A stretch of 64,000 bases of DNA from an uncultured marine group I thaumarchaeote (GTDB lineage: Archaea; Thermoproteota; Nitrososphaeria; Nitrososphaerales; Nitrosopumilaceae). Location: positions 1-64,000 of the forward strand of contig CACDFH010000002.1 of assembly GCA_902552015.1 (NCBI GenBank), written 5' to 3'. The notes beneath the pieces are model-generated. The model did no database searches. It was not told the origin of the DNA and saw nothing but the letters and a program-made list of their open reading frames with translations. The position numbers were made by a program, and so were the translations under genes. Below are positions 35,074-44,913 of this stretch, piece by piece. Within the stretch, counting starts at the first letter, position 1; each line of letters starts with the position of its first letter.

Positions 35074-38000
35074 TTGGTTCATGTAAAAAAAGTTGAGATC
35101 TTTGGCTTCAAATCATTTGGATTCAAAAATACTATTGTAGATTTTGAACCTGGACTAGTTTCAATTTCTGGTCCAAACGGTTCTGGTAAAAGTAACATTC
35201 TAGACGCAATTACTTTTGCACTGGGTGAAAATAGACCTAAAGTAATGCGTGCTCCAAATTTACGTGGTCTCATGCATGATGTTGAAGGTGCAGCTAGACG
35301 TGGACCTAAAATGGCAAGAACCAGTGTACATTTTGATAATTTAGATAGAAAAATTCCAGTTGATTCTGACATTGTTACAATTACAAGAGAAATGAATGAT
35401 AAAGGTGACAATATCTATTATTTGAACAAAAAGAAGGTAATACGTTCAAAAATTCTTGATCTGATGGAAATTGCAAATGCTGGCTTAAACCAAATTAATA
35501 ACGTCCAACAGGGAACCGTTACAAGAATTTCTGAAATGACATCTGAAGAAAAAAGAATTGTCATAGAAGATTTGATTGGTCTTTCTGCATTTGATGAAAA
35601 GAAAAAGGAAGCAGAAAAACAATTAACTGATGCAGATCATAAACTCGAAATCGCAATGGCCAAAATGGGTGAGGTGAAGAAAAGAATTGATGAGTTAGAG
35701 GAGGAACGAAATAAAAAACTTCGATATGATATACTTGAACGTGAACTAAACCGTTATCGTGCAATATCTGCTGCCAGTAGTTTAAAATCAATACAATCTG
35801 AAAAGGTATCTAAAGATAAGACTCTCAATTCATTGAATTCTGAAATAAAACATCTAGAAGAAGAACGTGCATCTATACGAAAGGACGCCTCTGAAATACG
35901 AGCTCAAAAAACCAAATTTATGGATGAAGTAAACGCATACAACAAATCAAAATCTGAAATTGAGACAAAATTAAGCTATGAAAGACGCAAATTTGATGAA
36001 GCCGACAGCTTAATCAAAACTAGTACTAACCGTTTAACTGAAATTGATAAAAATTTGCCTAATCATAAAATAAATCTTGAAAACTTACAAATACAAAAAT
36101 CATTTTCTGAATCCCAGATTTCTCACTTTAAAAATAAAATAAATGATATTCGTGAAATTGAAAAATCATTTGATGAAAAAACAAAAAGTCTTAGAACACA
36201 AAAAACTGAAGCGATGAGACAGCAATCTCAAGTAATTACACAAAAACGTGATGTTGATCAAAAAATCCAAAAATTAACTGATAAAATAACTGCAACAAAA
36301 TTAGCTGTTGGTGAATTTGAATCTGCATCAACTAATGGAAAAGAAAAACTTGCATCCAATCAAGAAAAATTTAATTCCTTAGTAAGTAGTCTTGATACTT
36401 TAGAGACACAAAAAATAAAACTTGAGCGCATAATTGGAAATCACAAACATTCTATTTCTGAAATTAATTTACGGATAAAAAAATTCACTGATGACAAAAA
36501 AAGATCTGAAAGTGATATACATGAATTATCTGAATTAATTGACGCATCATCCAAAGGTGCAAACAAGTATGAAACCAAAATTAAATTTGCAAAAGGAATA
36601 ATGCATGAAGACTATTCCATATCAAAACTCAAACATAGTACACAAGACTTTGGAATAGAAGGTTTGGTTTATGAGATACTTTCTTGGGATAAAAAATATG
36701 AGCGTGCAGCTCTTGCAGTTTGTTCAAATTGGATTAAGGCTGTAGTAGTCAAAGATTTTGAATCTCTTATCTCTCTTGCAGAATTTGTCACAGATAAAAA
36801 ATTACCAAAACTCAAAATCATACCACTGGAATCTATACCTCAGGTAAAAATTGAATGCCCAAAACAAAATGGTGTTTTAGGTATTCTATCTGATTATGTT
36901 AAATGTGAGCAAAAATTCTCCTCACTCAAAAATTTTCTATTTGGAAATGTTGTATTGGTTGAATCACGAAATATTGCAATCAGTTTATCGAAATCAGGTT
37001 TCAAAACAATTACTGTATCTGGTGAATATTTTGAGGCTAAAACAACATCTGTTGTAATTGATAATAACTCAAAAATCTCAAAATTAACCAAAATCATCAA
37101 CATGAGTGATTCTGTTGAAGGTCTTCAACAAATGATTTCTGCACTTAGACAAACAGTTACAAAAAAGAAAAATCGTGCCAAAAAACTCGATTTACTAGTA
37201 AAAAATTATGAAAAAAGACTATCTCTGTCTGAAGTAGGAATGAATACTACCTCCAACAGTCTTTCTGAACTAAAATCTCGAATTTCTCAGATTTCAAATA
37301 ATAAAAAGTCATTTGAAACAAGAATCAACCAGTTAAATAAAACACAGGAAAGAATTTCAAGAGAATTAATTAATCGTAAATCGCATTTAGAATCTCTAGA
37401 ATCCCAAATCAAACTTGTTAGAGATAATTATGCAGAGCCTCAAATGGATAGAATTGCAAATGAAATTAAACTTGTAAATGAACAAATTGTTGAACAAGAT
37501 AAAAAATTAGAACCAATTCAAAATGATTTGAAGAAAAAAGAAAGACATCTTGCAGAACTAATGGCACATGATACAAAAATCACTGGAGAAAGAAAAAATC
37601 TTCGCCACACCGTATCTTCTATGGATCAAGAAAAATATCATTTAGAAGTTGATATACGTCGTTCAACCAAAGAAAAAGAAACAACTGAAACAGAACTTGT
37701 AAGACTTCGTGACGATGAACAAAAACTCATCTCAACTTCTGGTACCTCTGTTGAAAAAATGACTGAATTTGATAATAGTCTTGAAAGTTTGAATTCAAAA
37801 GAACGTGATTCCACAAAAGAAATCACTTTGCGTGAACGTAATACTGATGCACTAAATAGAGATCTTACCGATTTACGTCAAAAAGAATCCAAAATAACCT
37901 CACTTCTTGCTACCTTTGGTTTTGATAATACTATCGAAGTATTTGATGTTGAATCTACTATATCGTCTCTTGAATCTGAACAAAATCGTATAAAGAATTC

Positions 38001-38610
38001 TCTAAATGCCGGTGCACCATCTCAATACGTTGAAGTTTCAAACGGATACAAATCTTCTTCATCTAAAAAGAATATGCTTGAAAAAGAACGAAATACTATT
38101 GTTGCATTTATTGAATCCGTAGAAAAGGACAAGAGACAAACATTCCTTGACGCTTTTGACACTGTTGACACTCAAGTAAAAGATGCATTCTCAAAAATGA
38201 CTGGCGGAACTGCTTGGTTAGAACTTGAGAATGAAGATGATATATTTAATTCTGGATTAAATTATCTAATTCAATTCCCTGGAAAACCTAAAAGAGAATC
38301 CACATCTATTAGTGGTGGTGAAAAAACTCTTGCCGCAACAGTCTTTGTACTTGCACTCCAAAAACTTAACCCTTCACCATTTTACATGTTTGATGAAGTT
38401 GATGCTCATCTTGATGCACCAAATGCTGAAAAATTATCTAATATCATTAAAGAAAGATCTGAAGGTAGTCAATTTATCATGGTCTCACTCAAAGATTCTG
38501 TTGTAGAAAAAGCACGGTTAATCTATGGTGTATTCCCAAAACATGGAGTATCTCATGTAATAAAATACAAAGACAAGAGACTTTTGTCTTCCCTAGAAAG
38601 TCAACAATAA
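35074..38610 (+). CDS. smc: Chromosome segregation protein SMC
   Basis: The 1178-residue protein has the full SMC layout: N-terminal ATPase half with FKSFGFKN and Walker A GPNGSGKSN, a long coiled coil, a hinge at about 510-660, a second coiled coil, and the C-terminal half with signature STSISGGEKTLAA and Walker B PSPFYMFDEVDAHLD. It starts at TTG 35074; no ATG gives the conserved N-terminus. SMC dimers organise and segregate the chromosome, normally with ScpA/ScpB, which are not encoded next to it here. Confidence 0.97.
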   Translation: MVHVKKVEIFGFKSFGFKNTIVDFEPGLVSISGPNGSGKSNILDAITFALGENRPKVMRAPNLRGLMHDVEGAARRGPKMARTSVHFDNLDRKIPVDSDIVTITREMNDKGDNIYYLNKKKVIRSKILDLMEIANAGLNQINNVQQGTVTRISEMTSEEKRIVIEDLIGLSAFDEKKKEAEKQLTDADHKLEIAMAKMGEVKKRIDELEEERNKKLRYDILERELNRYRAISAASSLKSIQSEKVSKDKTLNSLNSEIKHLEEERASIRKDASEIRAQKTKFMDEVNAYNKSKSEIETKLSYERRKFDEADSLIKTSTNRLTEIDKNLPNHKINLENLQIQKSFSESQISHFKNKINDIREIEKSFDEKTKSLRTQKTEAMRQQSQVITQKRDVDQKIQKLTDKITATKLAVGEFESASTNGKEKLASNQEKFNSLVSSLDTLETQKIKLERIIGNHKHSISEINLRIKKFTDDKKRSESDIHELSELIDASSKGANKYETKIKFAKGIMHEDYSISKLKHSTQDFGIEGLVYEILSWDKKYERAALAVCSNWIKAVVVKDFESLISLAEFVTDKKLPKLKIIPLESIPQVKIECPKQNGVLGILSDYVKCEQKFSSLKNFLFGNVVLVESRNIAISLSKSGFKTITVSGEYFEAKTTSVVIDNNSKISKLTKIINMSDSVEGLQQMISALRQTVTKKKNRAKKLDLLVKNYEKRLSLSEVGMNTTSNSLSELKSRISQISNNKKSFETRINQLNKTQERISRELINRKSHLESLESQIKLVRDNYAEPQMDRIANEIKLVNEQIVEQDKKLEPIQNDLKKKERHLAELMAHDTKITGERKNLRHTVSSMDQEKYHLEVDIRRSTKEKETTETELVRLRDDEQKLISTSGTSVEKMTEFDNSLESLNSKERDSTKEITLRERNTDALNRDLTDLRQKESKITSLLATFGFDNTIEVFDVESTISSLESEQNRIKNSLNAGAPSQYVEVSNGYKSSSSKKNMLEKERNTIVAFIESVEKDKRQTFLDAFDTVDTQVKDAFSKMTGGTAWLELENEDDIFNSGLNYLIQFPGKPKRESTSISGGEKTLAATVFVLALQKLNPSPFYMFDEVDAHLDAPNAEKLSNIIKERSEGSQFIMVSLKDSVVEKARLIYGVFPKHGVSHVIKYKDKRLLSSLESQQ

Positions 38611-39483
38611 TTACTCTTTTGATAATTTTCTAATGTATGAAATTATTCCTGTATAATCAATATCTCCAAATCCTGCATCTGTTGCATCTGCGTAAATTTT
38701 TCTTGCAATCTTTGCCATTGGTAATTCTGCATCAAAGGATTCTGCTGCATCGTTGATTGTGTCTAAGTCTTTTTTGAGATTTGCAAGAGTAAAAGTTGGT
38801 TTTACACTATCGTTAATCATTTTGTGTGCTTTTCCTTCACTCATTCCTGTTTTGAAATAAGTAGAATTCAATACTTTAAGAAATATTTCTGGGTCAAATC
38901 CTGCTTTTTTTGTTAATGTAATTCCCTCTGAAAGTGATAATGCTAACATCGCGATTTGTAAGTTCATTGCAAGTTTTATTGAATGTGCAGTTCCTGTATC
39001 TCCTAAGAAAATAGATTGGTCTGCTATAGATTCGAAAACGGATTTGAATTTTTCAAAAATCTCTTTTTTACCTGATGCCATGATGACTAGCTTACCATTA
39101 ATTGCAACATTTGGGCCTCCCATAACTGGAATTTCCATATAGTCTATGCCGTTTTCTGAAACTTGTTTTGAAATTTCTCTAGTTGAATTTGGATTTATTG
39201 TACTCATATCTGCTATACATATTCCCTCGTGTTTTCCTGCTACTAATCCACAATCTCCAAAAACCACGTCTTTCACTGCATTTGCATCTTTTACTACAAC
39301 TATCACTAAATCTGATTTTTCAGCAACATTTTTTGGAGAATCTACGACTAAAGCTCCTTTATTTTCAAGCTTTTTGGTTTTTTCTTTACTTCTGTTAAAA
39401 ACTGTCACTTCATAACCTACATCAAGTAAATGTAGTCCTACTGCTTCTCCTAACATTCCTGTTCCGATAATTCCTAATTTCAT
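38611..39483 (-). CDS. 3-hydroxyisobutyrate dehydrogenase-family oxidoreductase
   Basis: The 290-residue protein starts MKLGIIGTGMLGEAVGLHLL, a Rossmann NAD(P) site, then has DMSTINPNSTREIS and the catalytic-lysine region KLAMNLQIAMLALSLSEGI. This is the beta-hydroxyacid dehydrogenase family, which reduces or oxidises short hydroxy acids or aldehydes; the substrate is open. ATG 39483 overlaps the upstream stop as TAATG, so translation is coupled with the 128-residue gene. It is convergent with smc, with the stops abutting. Confidence 0.88.
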   Translation of the reverse strand: MKLGIIGTGMLGEAVGLHLLDVGYEVTVFNRSKEKTKKLENKGALVVDSPKNVAEKSDLVIVVVKDANAVKDVVFGDCGLVAGKHEGICIADMSTINPNSTREISKQVSENGIDYMEIPVMGGPNVAINGKLVIMASGKKEIFEKFKSVFESIADQSIFLGDTGTAHSIKLAMNLQIAMLALSLSEGITLTKKAGFDPEIFLKVLNSTYFKTGMSEGKAHKMINDSVKPTFTLANLKKDLDTINDAAESFDAELPMAKIARKIYADATDAGFGDIDYTGIISYIRKLSKE

Positions 39484-39869
39484 TATCTTCTCTCCTCTTC
39501 GACTAATTCCCAATCTCCTCTACCAATTCTTGGCGCAGTAAATTTCAAATGACCTATCACTCTATCTCCTTTTCTAACCATTGCAAAATCGGCTTTTTTT
39601 GTACTGTAGATTTTTTCTTTTGCCTTGTATCCTCCTTCTATTACTTTAACTCTAAATTTTTTACTTGCCTTAATGATTAAACTTCTTGCAGTTTTTACAT
39701 CTCCCATCCATGAAAACATTTCAAATGTACCAAAATTTTCCGTTTTGATTACATAATCATACAACCTTGCTTCAAATTTCATCTTTTTTTTCTTAGCTTC
39801 TTCATTTAGCCATTGTACAAGCTCTTCACCTGAACCTTCTTCTGAACCAAATGTCTCTGACTCTTTCAT
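39483..39869 (-). CDS. Conserved-looking small protein of unknown function
   Basis: A 128-residue basic, soluble protein. Notable segments are FGTFEMFSWMGDVKTARSLI and KGDRVIGHLKFTAPRIGRGD. No Cys and no membrane helix. It sits between a zinc-ribbon protein and a dehydrogenase, with a TAATG overlap to the latter. I cannot assign a function; the run of Lys and Arg could suit nucleic-acid contact. Confidence 0.55.
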   Translation of the reverse strand: MKESETFGSEEGSGEELVQWLNEEAKKKKMKFEARLYDYVIKTENFGTFEMFSWMGDVKTARSLIIKASKKFRVKVIEGGYKAKEKIYSTKKADFAMVRKGDRVIGHLKFTAPRIGRGDWELVEEERR

Positions 39870-39899
39870 ATCTTCCTTCTAATTTCACTATACATGAAG

Positions 39900-40112
39900 T
39901 TATCTTGGTGGACCCCATGTTTCTTCAATAACGGTTTTTCCATTTTCGGTATAAACAAAATACTTTTTTCCACATCTAAAACATTGCCACACAAATTTTC
40001 CTTCAACTTTATTTTGATATTGCATAGGTAAAAAACAGGTAGTACAATCAAGTGACTCTGGCATTTCTGTGGAATCGATAACTGGTAATTCTCTTTTCTT
40101 TTTTTCTTGCAT
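39900..40112 (-). CDS. Zinc-ribbon protein, unknown function
   Basis: A 70-residue protein with one zinc-ribbon made of LDCTTCFLP and WQCFRCGKKYFVY, two CxxC pairs 20 residues apart. The surroundings (MQEKKKRELP at the N-terminus, ETWGPPR at the end) are charged. It is likely an RNA- or protein-binding ribbon. It lies 30 bases upstream of the 128-residue gene on the same strand and 70 bases after proS. Confidence 0.7.
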   Translation of the reverse strand: MQEKKKRELPVIDSTEMPESLDCTTCFLPMQYQNKVEGKFVWQCFRCGKKYFVYTENGKTVIEETWGPPR

Positions 40113-40182
40113 TTAATTTAACTAGATTTTCAGTTATAGATATCTGATTTGTATAAAATTCGAGTCATGTGGAAATAACTTA

Positions 40183-41637
40183 CTAGTAGCCTCTTGCAAA
40201 TAGAGGTCTAATGCTGCTTTGATCTGAGCATTTAATGCATTTTGAATCTGTATCCTTTGCATCACTTGTTATTACTCTCACATCTGCGCTTGTTTCTTCT
40301 TTAATTTCTTCTTCACATTTTGGATTATTGCAAATTGGTGCTTTGATCAACCGACCTTTCTCAAGTTCAGCTTTAAAATCATCATATGTATCAACTTCAG
40401 AAGTTCTGTCTTCTAGAATTTTCTTAGCATCTGAAAACATATCGTTGTGAATTTTATCTAATTCTGAAACTACTCTTTCTACAAGCCCTGTGATTTCTTG
40501 ATCATCTTTTTGGCGATTATGTCTTCTAGCAAATGTAACCTGATTTTTTTCTAAATCTTTTGGTCCAATTTCAATTCGTAATGGAATTCCTTTCATCTCC
40601 CATTCGTTAAATTTGAAACCTGGTGTAAGCTGCTCTCTATTATCTACTTGTACTCTAATTTCTGCATCTTTTAGTTTCTCTTCAATTTCTTTTGATACTT
40701 TTCCAATTTTCCCTTTGTCTTCATCTGAATAATAAATTGGGATTATGATTACTTGAATTGGTGCAACTCTTGGAGGTAATACTAATCCTCTATCATCTCC
40801 ATGAACCATGATCATTCCGCCAATCAATCTCCATGAAACTCCCCATGATGTCTGCCATGCATAACTTTCAACATTTTCTTTATCTGCATATTTTAATTCA
40901 AATGGTTTTGAAAAATTCTGTCCAAGGAAATGTGATGTACCCATCTGTAGTGCTTTGCCATCTGGCATCAATGATTCCATTGTATAAGTATAAACTGCTC
41001 CAACAAATTTTTCCTTCTCTGATTTTTTTCCAGTAATGACTGGAATTGCTAATTCTTCTTCAACTGTTTTTTTATATAATTCTAAAATGTCTGCAACTTC
41101 TTTTTCAGCTTCTTCACTATTTACATGGACTGTGTGACCTTCTTGCCAAAGAAATTCTGATGTTCGTAAAAATGGTTTTGTAGCTTTAATTTCTGCCCTT
41201 AATGCTGTATTCCAAAAATTAATTTTTAAAGGTAAATCTCTCCAACTTCTAATCCATTTTGCAAATAATGTGTATGCCAAAGTTTCTGATGTTGGTCTTA
41301 ACGCTAATCTGTCTCCAAGTTCTCCTTCTCCTGATTTAGTTACCCAAAATACCTCTGGATTAAATCCTGCAAAATGATCTTTTTCTTTCGTTAAGAGTGA
41401 TTCTGGAATTAAGGTTGGTAAAAATCCATTTCTATGACCTGTTGCTGCAAATTTTTTATCAAGTGATGATTTCAATGATTCCCAGATTGAATATCCATCA
41501 GGTCTTAGAACAATTAATCCTTTAACCGGAGCATAATCGACCAGTTCTGATTTTATGACCGTCTGTGTATACCATTCGCTAAAATCTTCTGATTTTTTTA
41601 CGGTTACTCCAATCTCTTTTCCCATTTGAAAAGACAA
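40183..41637 (-). CDS. proS: Prolyl-tRNA synthetase
   Basis: The 484-residue protein is a class II synthetase of the archaeal/eukaryotic ProRS type: motif 1 region around GYSIWESLKSSLDKKF, motif 2 FLRTSEFLWQEGHTVH and motif 3 GGMIMVHGDDRGLVLPPRVA, with an anticodon-binding domain and a C-terminal domain holding CNNPKCEEE and CIKC for zinc, ending in Tyr as usual in this branch. It charges tRNA-Pro. ATG 41625 (MGKEIGVTVK) is a likely alternative start. Confidence 0.96.
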   Translation of the reverse strand: MSFQMGKEIGVTVKKSEDFSEWYTQTVIKSELVDYAPVKGLIVLRPDGYSIWESLKSSLDKKFAATGHRNGFLPTLIPESLLTKEKDHFAGFNPEVFWVTKSGEGELGDRLALRPTSETLAYTLFAKWIRSWRDLPLKINFWNTALRAEIKATKPFLRTSEFLWQEGHTVHVNSEEAEKEVADILELYKKTVEEELAIPVITGKKSEKEKFVGAVYTYTMESLMPDGKALQMGTSHFLGQNFSKPFELKYADKENVESYAWQTSWGVSWRLIGGMIMVHGDDRGLVLPPRVAPIQVIIIPIYYSDEDKGKIGKVSKEIEEKLKDAEIRVQVDNREQLTPGFKFNEWEMKGIPLRIEIGPKDLEKNQVTFARRHNRQKDDQEITGLVERVVSELDKIHNDMFSDAKKILEDRTSEVDTYDDFKAELEKGRLIKAPICNNPKCEEEIKEETSADVRVITSDAKDTDSKCIKCSDQSSIRPLFARGY

Positions 41638-41706
41638 GAATTTTGTAATTATTTAGTCTTGTTTCCACATTACTAAAACCTAGAATTATATTGAAAATAT
41701 TGAATT

Positions 41707-42087
41707 ATGAAGGATATGGCAAAACAGGATCTTCTAACTATTGTTGAAAAAATTATCTCTCTAGATTCTCAGATGAGATTTGCATCTATTATTGATCTAA
41801 AAGGCAACATTGTTGAAGGAATTATGAAAACAGGTAAAAACTCACTTGAATCTCAACGTCAAGAAGAACATTTCTGTAAACAGGTATCTCAAAGACGAAA
41901 AATGAGAAAAGAATTTGATCGTCCTCTTGGAAAAGTAAGATATGTTCACGTTGAACGTGAAAAAGTAACACAATTTGTTATCTACACCAGCCGAAAAACA
42001 ATCTTTTTCACAATGGAGCCTGAATTAACAATACAACGAAAAATGAAGCTTGTTTCTCAAATTAAGCGAATTACTGCTAATCTTTGA
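41707..42087 (+). CDS. Thaumarchaeal protein of unknown function
   Basis: A 126-residue protein with a segment MRFASIIDLKGNIVEGIMKT and a later EKVTQFVIYTSRKTIFFTME, a pattern of strands that recalls a roadblock/profilin-like fold. I believe related proteins are common in Nitrosopumilus genomes under a DUF name, but cannot confirm which. It is divergent from proS, and its 3' end overlaps the convergent gene by 11 bases. Confidence 0.55.
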   Translation: MKDMAKQDLLTIVEKIISLDSQMRFASIIDLKGNIVEGIMKTGKNSLESQRQEEHFCKQVSQRRKMRKEFDRPLGKVRYVHVEREKVTQFVIYTSRKTIFFTMEPELTIQRKMKLVSQIKRITANL

Positions 42088-42370
42088 GTGCGTCGCCTTT
42101 ACACAAGACATTTCCCATAACTCTGCTTTGAAAGTTTGTGCAAACAAAACATTGAATGAAATGAATCTCATCTTTTAAGACTGGGCATTCAACAAATTCT
42201 TGCTTCATTCTTTTTAGCATTTTTGGGCTAACTCCTTTCAACTTCAATTTTCCTTTCTCGTCCATCATTCCTCCTTCTTTGAGGATTTCTTTTACATCGT
42301 TTGGAAGTTTTTGTCGTCCTTCTCTTGTTTGAACTTTAACTTCGTATTTGTGTTCTAATTCGTCAACCAT
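42077..42370 (-). CDS. Small Cys-containing protein of unknown function
   Basis: A 97-residue basic protein. The C-terminal third has four Cys in CPVLKDEIHFIQCFVCTNFQ and VLCKGD, arranged to bind zinc or an iron-sulfur cluster. The N-terminal part is rich in Lys, Glu and Gly (KEILKEGGMMDEKGKLKLKG). No family is recognised. It overlaps the convergent 126-residue gene by 11 bases. Confidence 0.55.
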   Translation of the reverse strand: MVDELEHKYEVKVQTREGRQKLPNDVKEILKEGGMMDEKGKLKLKGVSPKMLKRMKQEFVECPVLKDEIHFIQCFVCTNFQSRVMGNVLCKGDALKD

Positions 42371-42472
42371 GTTGCAATCTCCATGAGGGCTGATTTATTA
42401 CTAGCTATTGCAGATCGGATTGTCTTGTTTCAACTTTTATATGATGAACTTTTTTTGTCAAAATAGAAAATA

Positions 42473-43123
42473 ATGCTAGCAATTTTTGACGTTGAAGGAG
42501 TGTTGTATGATGCAGAATATCTGCCAATTTTGGCTGAAAAAGTTAACAAAGAAGACGAGATTTGGGATATAACAAAAAAAGGCATTCAAGGTTCAATAAA
42601 TTGGGAAGAAGGATTAACAAAAAGAGTTGAACTTCTAAAAGGCATTGATTTTGAAACTTGTAAACAAGTTGCTGATTCTTTACCTATAATGACTGGTGCA
42701 CGACAAGCATGTAAAACTCTAAAGGATGCGGGATGGAAAGTAATGGCAGTTTCTGGAGGATTTACCATAATGACTGATAGACTAAAAGAAGAACTAAATC
42801 TTGATCATGTTTACACAAATGAATTGATATTCAAAGATGGAAAACTTGATGGCGTGAAAATTAACGTTGATTCTGATAAGGCAAAATCAGCTCGGATAAA
42901 AATCCAAGAATGGAATATTCCTAAAGAGGAAATTGTGGTGATTGTTGATGGTGCAAATGACATAAAATTATTTGATATTTCTAATCTTGGCATAGCGTAT
43001 CGTGCACAGGATTTAGTAAAAGAACTTGCAACCACTACGCTTGAAGAAAAAGATCTTGCAAAAATCATCCCTATAATCAATGAGCATTATTCTATGCAAC
43101 TTCCTGTCCCGGTATCGTCATAA
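42473..43123 (+). CDS. HAD-family phosphatase, phosphoserine phosphatase-like
   Basis: The 216-residue protein has HAD motif I as FDVEGVLYDAE, motif II VSGGFT, a Lys (SDKAKSARI) and motif IV IVDGANDIKLF. The overall pattern fits phosphoserine phosphatase (SerB). The second acid of motif I is Glu (DxE) instead of the usual Asp, as in the ThrH branch that acts on phosphoserine and phosphohomoserine. It probably completes serine synthesis, but homoserine-linked activity is possible. A TTTTATATG box lies about 30 bases upstream. Confidence 0.8.
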   Translation: MLAIFDVEGVLYDAEYLPILAEKVNKEDEIWDITKKGIQGSINWEEGLTKRVELLKGIDFETCKQVADSLPIMTGARQACKTLKDAGWKVMAVSGGFTIMTDRLKEELNLDHVYTNELIFKDGKLDGVKINVDSDKAKSARIKIQEWNIPKEEIVVIVDGANDIKLFDISNLGIAYRAQDLVKELATTTLEEKDLAKIIPIINEHYSMQLPVPVSS

Positions 43124-43161
43124 TATTGAAAAAACTCAATTATAGCAAATTTTCTCATTAA

Positions 43162-43902
43162 TTGTTGACTTTACAAATAATTCCAATTCATTTCAAAAAC
43201 GATGTTCAGCCAACCGATGATTTGATTGATTTACTGTTATCTTCTTCTAAAACATCTCTTGAAAATGGAGATGTTTTAGTGGTATCACAAAAAATCATAT
43301 CTAAACATGAAGGACGAGTTGTAAATTTAGATTCTATAATTCCATCTGAGTTATCTATCGGTATTGCCTCTGCGTATGATAAAGATCCTAAATTGGTTCA
43401 AGCCATTTTATCTGAATCAACAAGAATTGTTAGGATGGAGCATGGAGTGATTATAGTTCAAACAAATCACGGTTTTATTTGTGCAAATGCGGGAATTGAT
43501 GAAAGTAATGTAGAAAATGGATATGCCACATTACTTCCAAAAGATTCTGATAAATCTGCAGATGACATAAGATTAAAAATTCTGCAACAAACTGGAAAAA
43601 AAATTGCTGTAATAATTTCTGATACCTTTGGACGTCCTTTTAGAATGGGACAAACTGATCACGCAATTGGTGTGTCTGGAATTGATACTATTTTACATTA
43701 TGAAGGAACTCCTGATACCTTTGGTAAAATTTTACGAGTTACTGCAACTGCTATAGTTGATGAACTCTCTTCTGCTGCAGAGCTTGTAATGGGTAAAACC
43801 AAAAAATGTCCTGCTGCAATAATCAAAAATTTTGAATTTAAAGAAAATACTGGAAATATCCAAAGTATACTTCGTTCAGAAGACGAGGATCTATTCAGAT
43901 AA
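43162..43902 (+). CDS. cofE: Coenzyme F420-0:L-glutamate ligase
   Basis: The 246-residue protein matches CofE: the N-terminal PIHFKNDVQPTDDLIDLL, then GDVLVVSQKIISKHEGRVV, AGIDESNVENGYATLLPKD and ISDTFGRPFRMGQTDHAIGV. CofE adds glutamates to F420-0 with GTP. Ammonia-oxidising archaea make F420, so this fits. The frame begins at TTG 43162, with a second TTG at 43165; there is no ATG. It follows the phosphatase gene by 38 bases. Confidence 0.95.
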   Translation: MLTLQIIPIHFKNDVQPTDDLIDLLLSSSKTSLENGDVLVVSQKIISKHEGRVVNLDSIIPSELSIGIASAYDKDPKLVQAILSESTRIVRMEHGVIIVQTNHGFICANAGIDESNVENGYATLLPKDSDKSADDIRLKILQQTGKKIAVIISDTFGRPFRMGQTDHAIGVSGIDTILHYEGTPDTFGKILRVTATAIVDELSSAAELVMGKTKKCPAAIIKNFEFKENTGNIQSILRSEDEDLFR

Positions 43903-43927
43903 TTAATAAAAGTAAAATTTCATACAA

Positions 43928-44848
43928 ATGTTAGAAATGCTTAGAACTGAACTTCATTGTCACAATGTTTTCTCTAATGGTCATGTGGGTGATTTGGAAC
44001 CGCCGTTCGATTGTAACGTTTCTGTAAATGAACAATTACAAAAATCTCTAGATTCAAAATTAGATGTATTATTTGTTACAAATCATAACACATTGGATGG
44101 ATTTGAACAATTAACTAACTACAAAAACAATCATGAAAAATTTTCAAATATCAAAGTGTATCCTGCTGTTGAAATAACTACTGACAAAGAAGCACATGTT
44201 CTTGTTTATGGCTTACAAGAAGAAATCAAATCATCTCAAAGCATTGATGAAATTCTTGATGCTGCAAAATCACAAGATGCCGTTACAATAGCTCCTCATC
44301 CGTTTAGCTTGATTGATGCTTTACGTGATGATTCACTAAAATGTGATTTATTTGAAGTTTTTAACAGTTCAAATATTGACATTTATTCAAATAAAAAAGC
44401 AGAAATTTTTGCCAAAGAGAATAACCTCTTTACTATCGCAGGAAGTGACTCTCATGTTGCATCTACGATTGGAAGATGTACAAATTTGATAGATTCTGAA
44501 AATAATCTTGATGATATATTGTATGCAATGAAAAAAGGAAAAATTTCAATTGAAAAAATGGAATATGTCAAACGTCGTGAAGTCTTAGAACACATTCAGT
44601 ATAAAATTGAAAATTCTAAAGAATACATAGATCAATATGTGAAGGAATTCTATCCTCGATACTTTTCATTGTTCAATTCAATGTACAAAATCTACATGTT
44701 TACAAAAAACTCATTCATTTGGGATGTTGCATTCAAGCTTGCAATATTTGGATTAAGAAGAATTTCTTACAAAATTAATTTTGAAGGTTATGATCCTTAT
44801 GCATTTAGGACTCGTGACATTCCAACAATCACAAAAATGATTATCTAA
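43928..44848 (+). CDS. PHP-domain phosphoesterase-like protein
   Basis: The 306-residue protein has PHP metal-binding motifs in order: ELHCHNVFSNG, VTNHNTLDGFE, a Glu in AVEITTDKEAHVLVYG, IAPHPF and AGSDSHVAS. PHP domains hydrolyse phosphate esters with two or three metal ions. The last 90 residues are an extra helical and basic part of unknown use. Substrate unknown. ATG 43937 is a slightly shorter start option. Confidence 0.85.
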   Translation: MLEMLRTELHCHNVFSNGHVGDLEPPFDCNVSVNEQLQKSLDSKLDVLFVTNHNTLDGFEQLTNYKNNHEKFSNIKVYPAVEITTDKEAHVLVYGLQEEIKSSQSIDEILDAAKSQDAVTIAPHPFSLIDALRDDSLKCDLFEVFNSSNIDIYSNKKAEIFAKENNLFTIAGSDSHVASTIGRCTNLIDSENNLDDILYAMKKGKISIEKMEYVKRREVLEHIQYKIENSKEYIDQYVKEFYPRYFSLFNSMYKIYMFTKNSFIWDVAFKLAIFGLRRISYKINFEGYDPYAFRTRDIPTITKMII

Positions 44849-44891
44849 TGTCTATAGGCAAGCAAAAAAGAATTAGATTTTAATATAGACG

Positions 44892-44913
44892 TACAATTTT
44901 TTATTGTATACAA
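44892..44913. promoter_or_regulatory. Overlapping palindromes at the tusA-like start
   Basis: TACAAT-TTTTT-ATTGTA (44892-44908) and the perfect palindrome TTGTATACAA (44904-44913) overlap and end on the A of the ATG. They lie downstream of a TTTTAATATA box near 44878. A bound protein would cover the transcription start. No regulator is known; A/T-rich palindromes also arise by chance. Confidence 0.3.
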
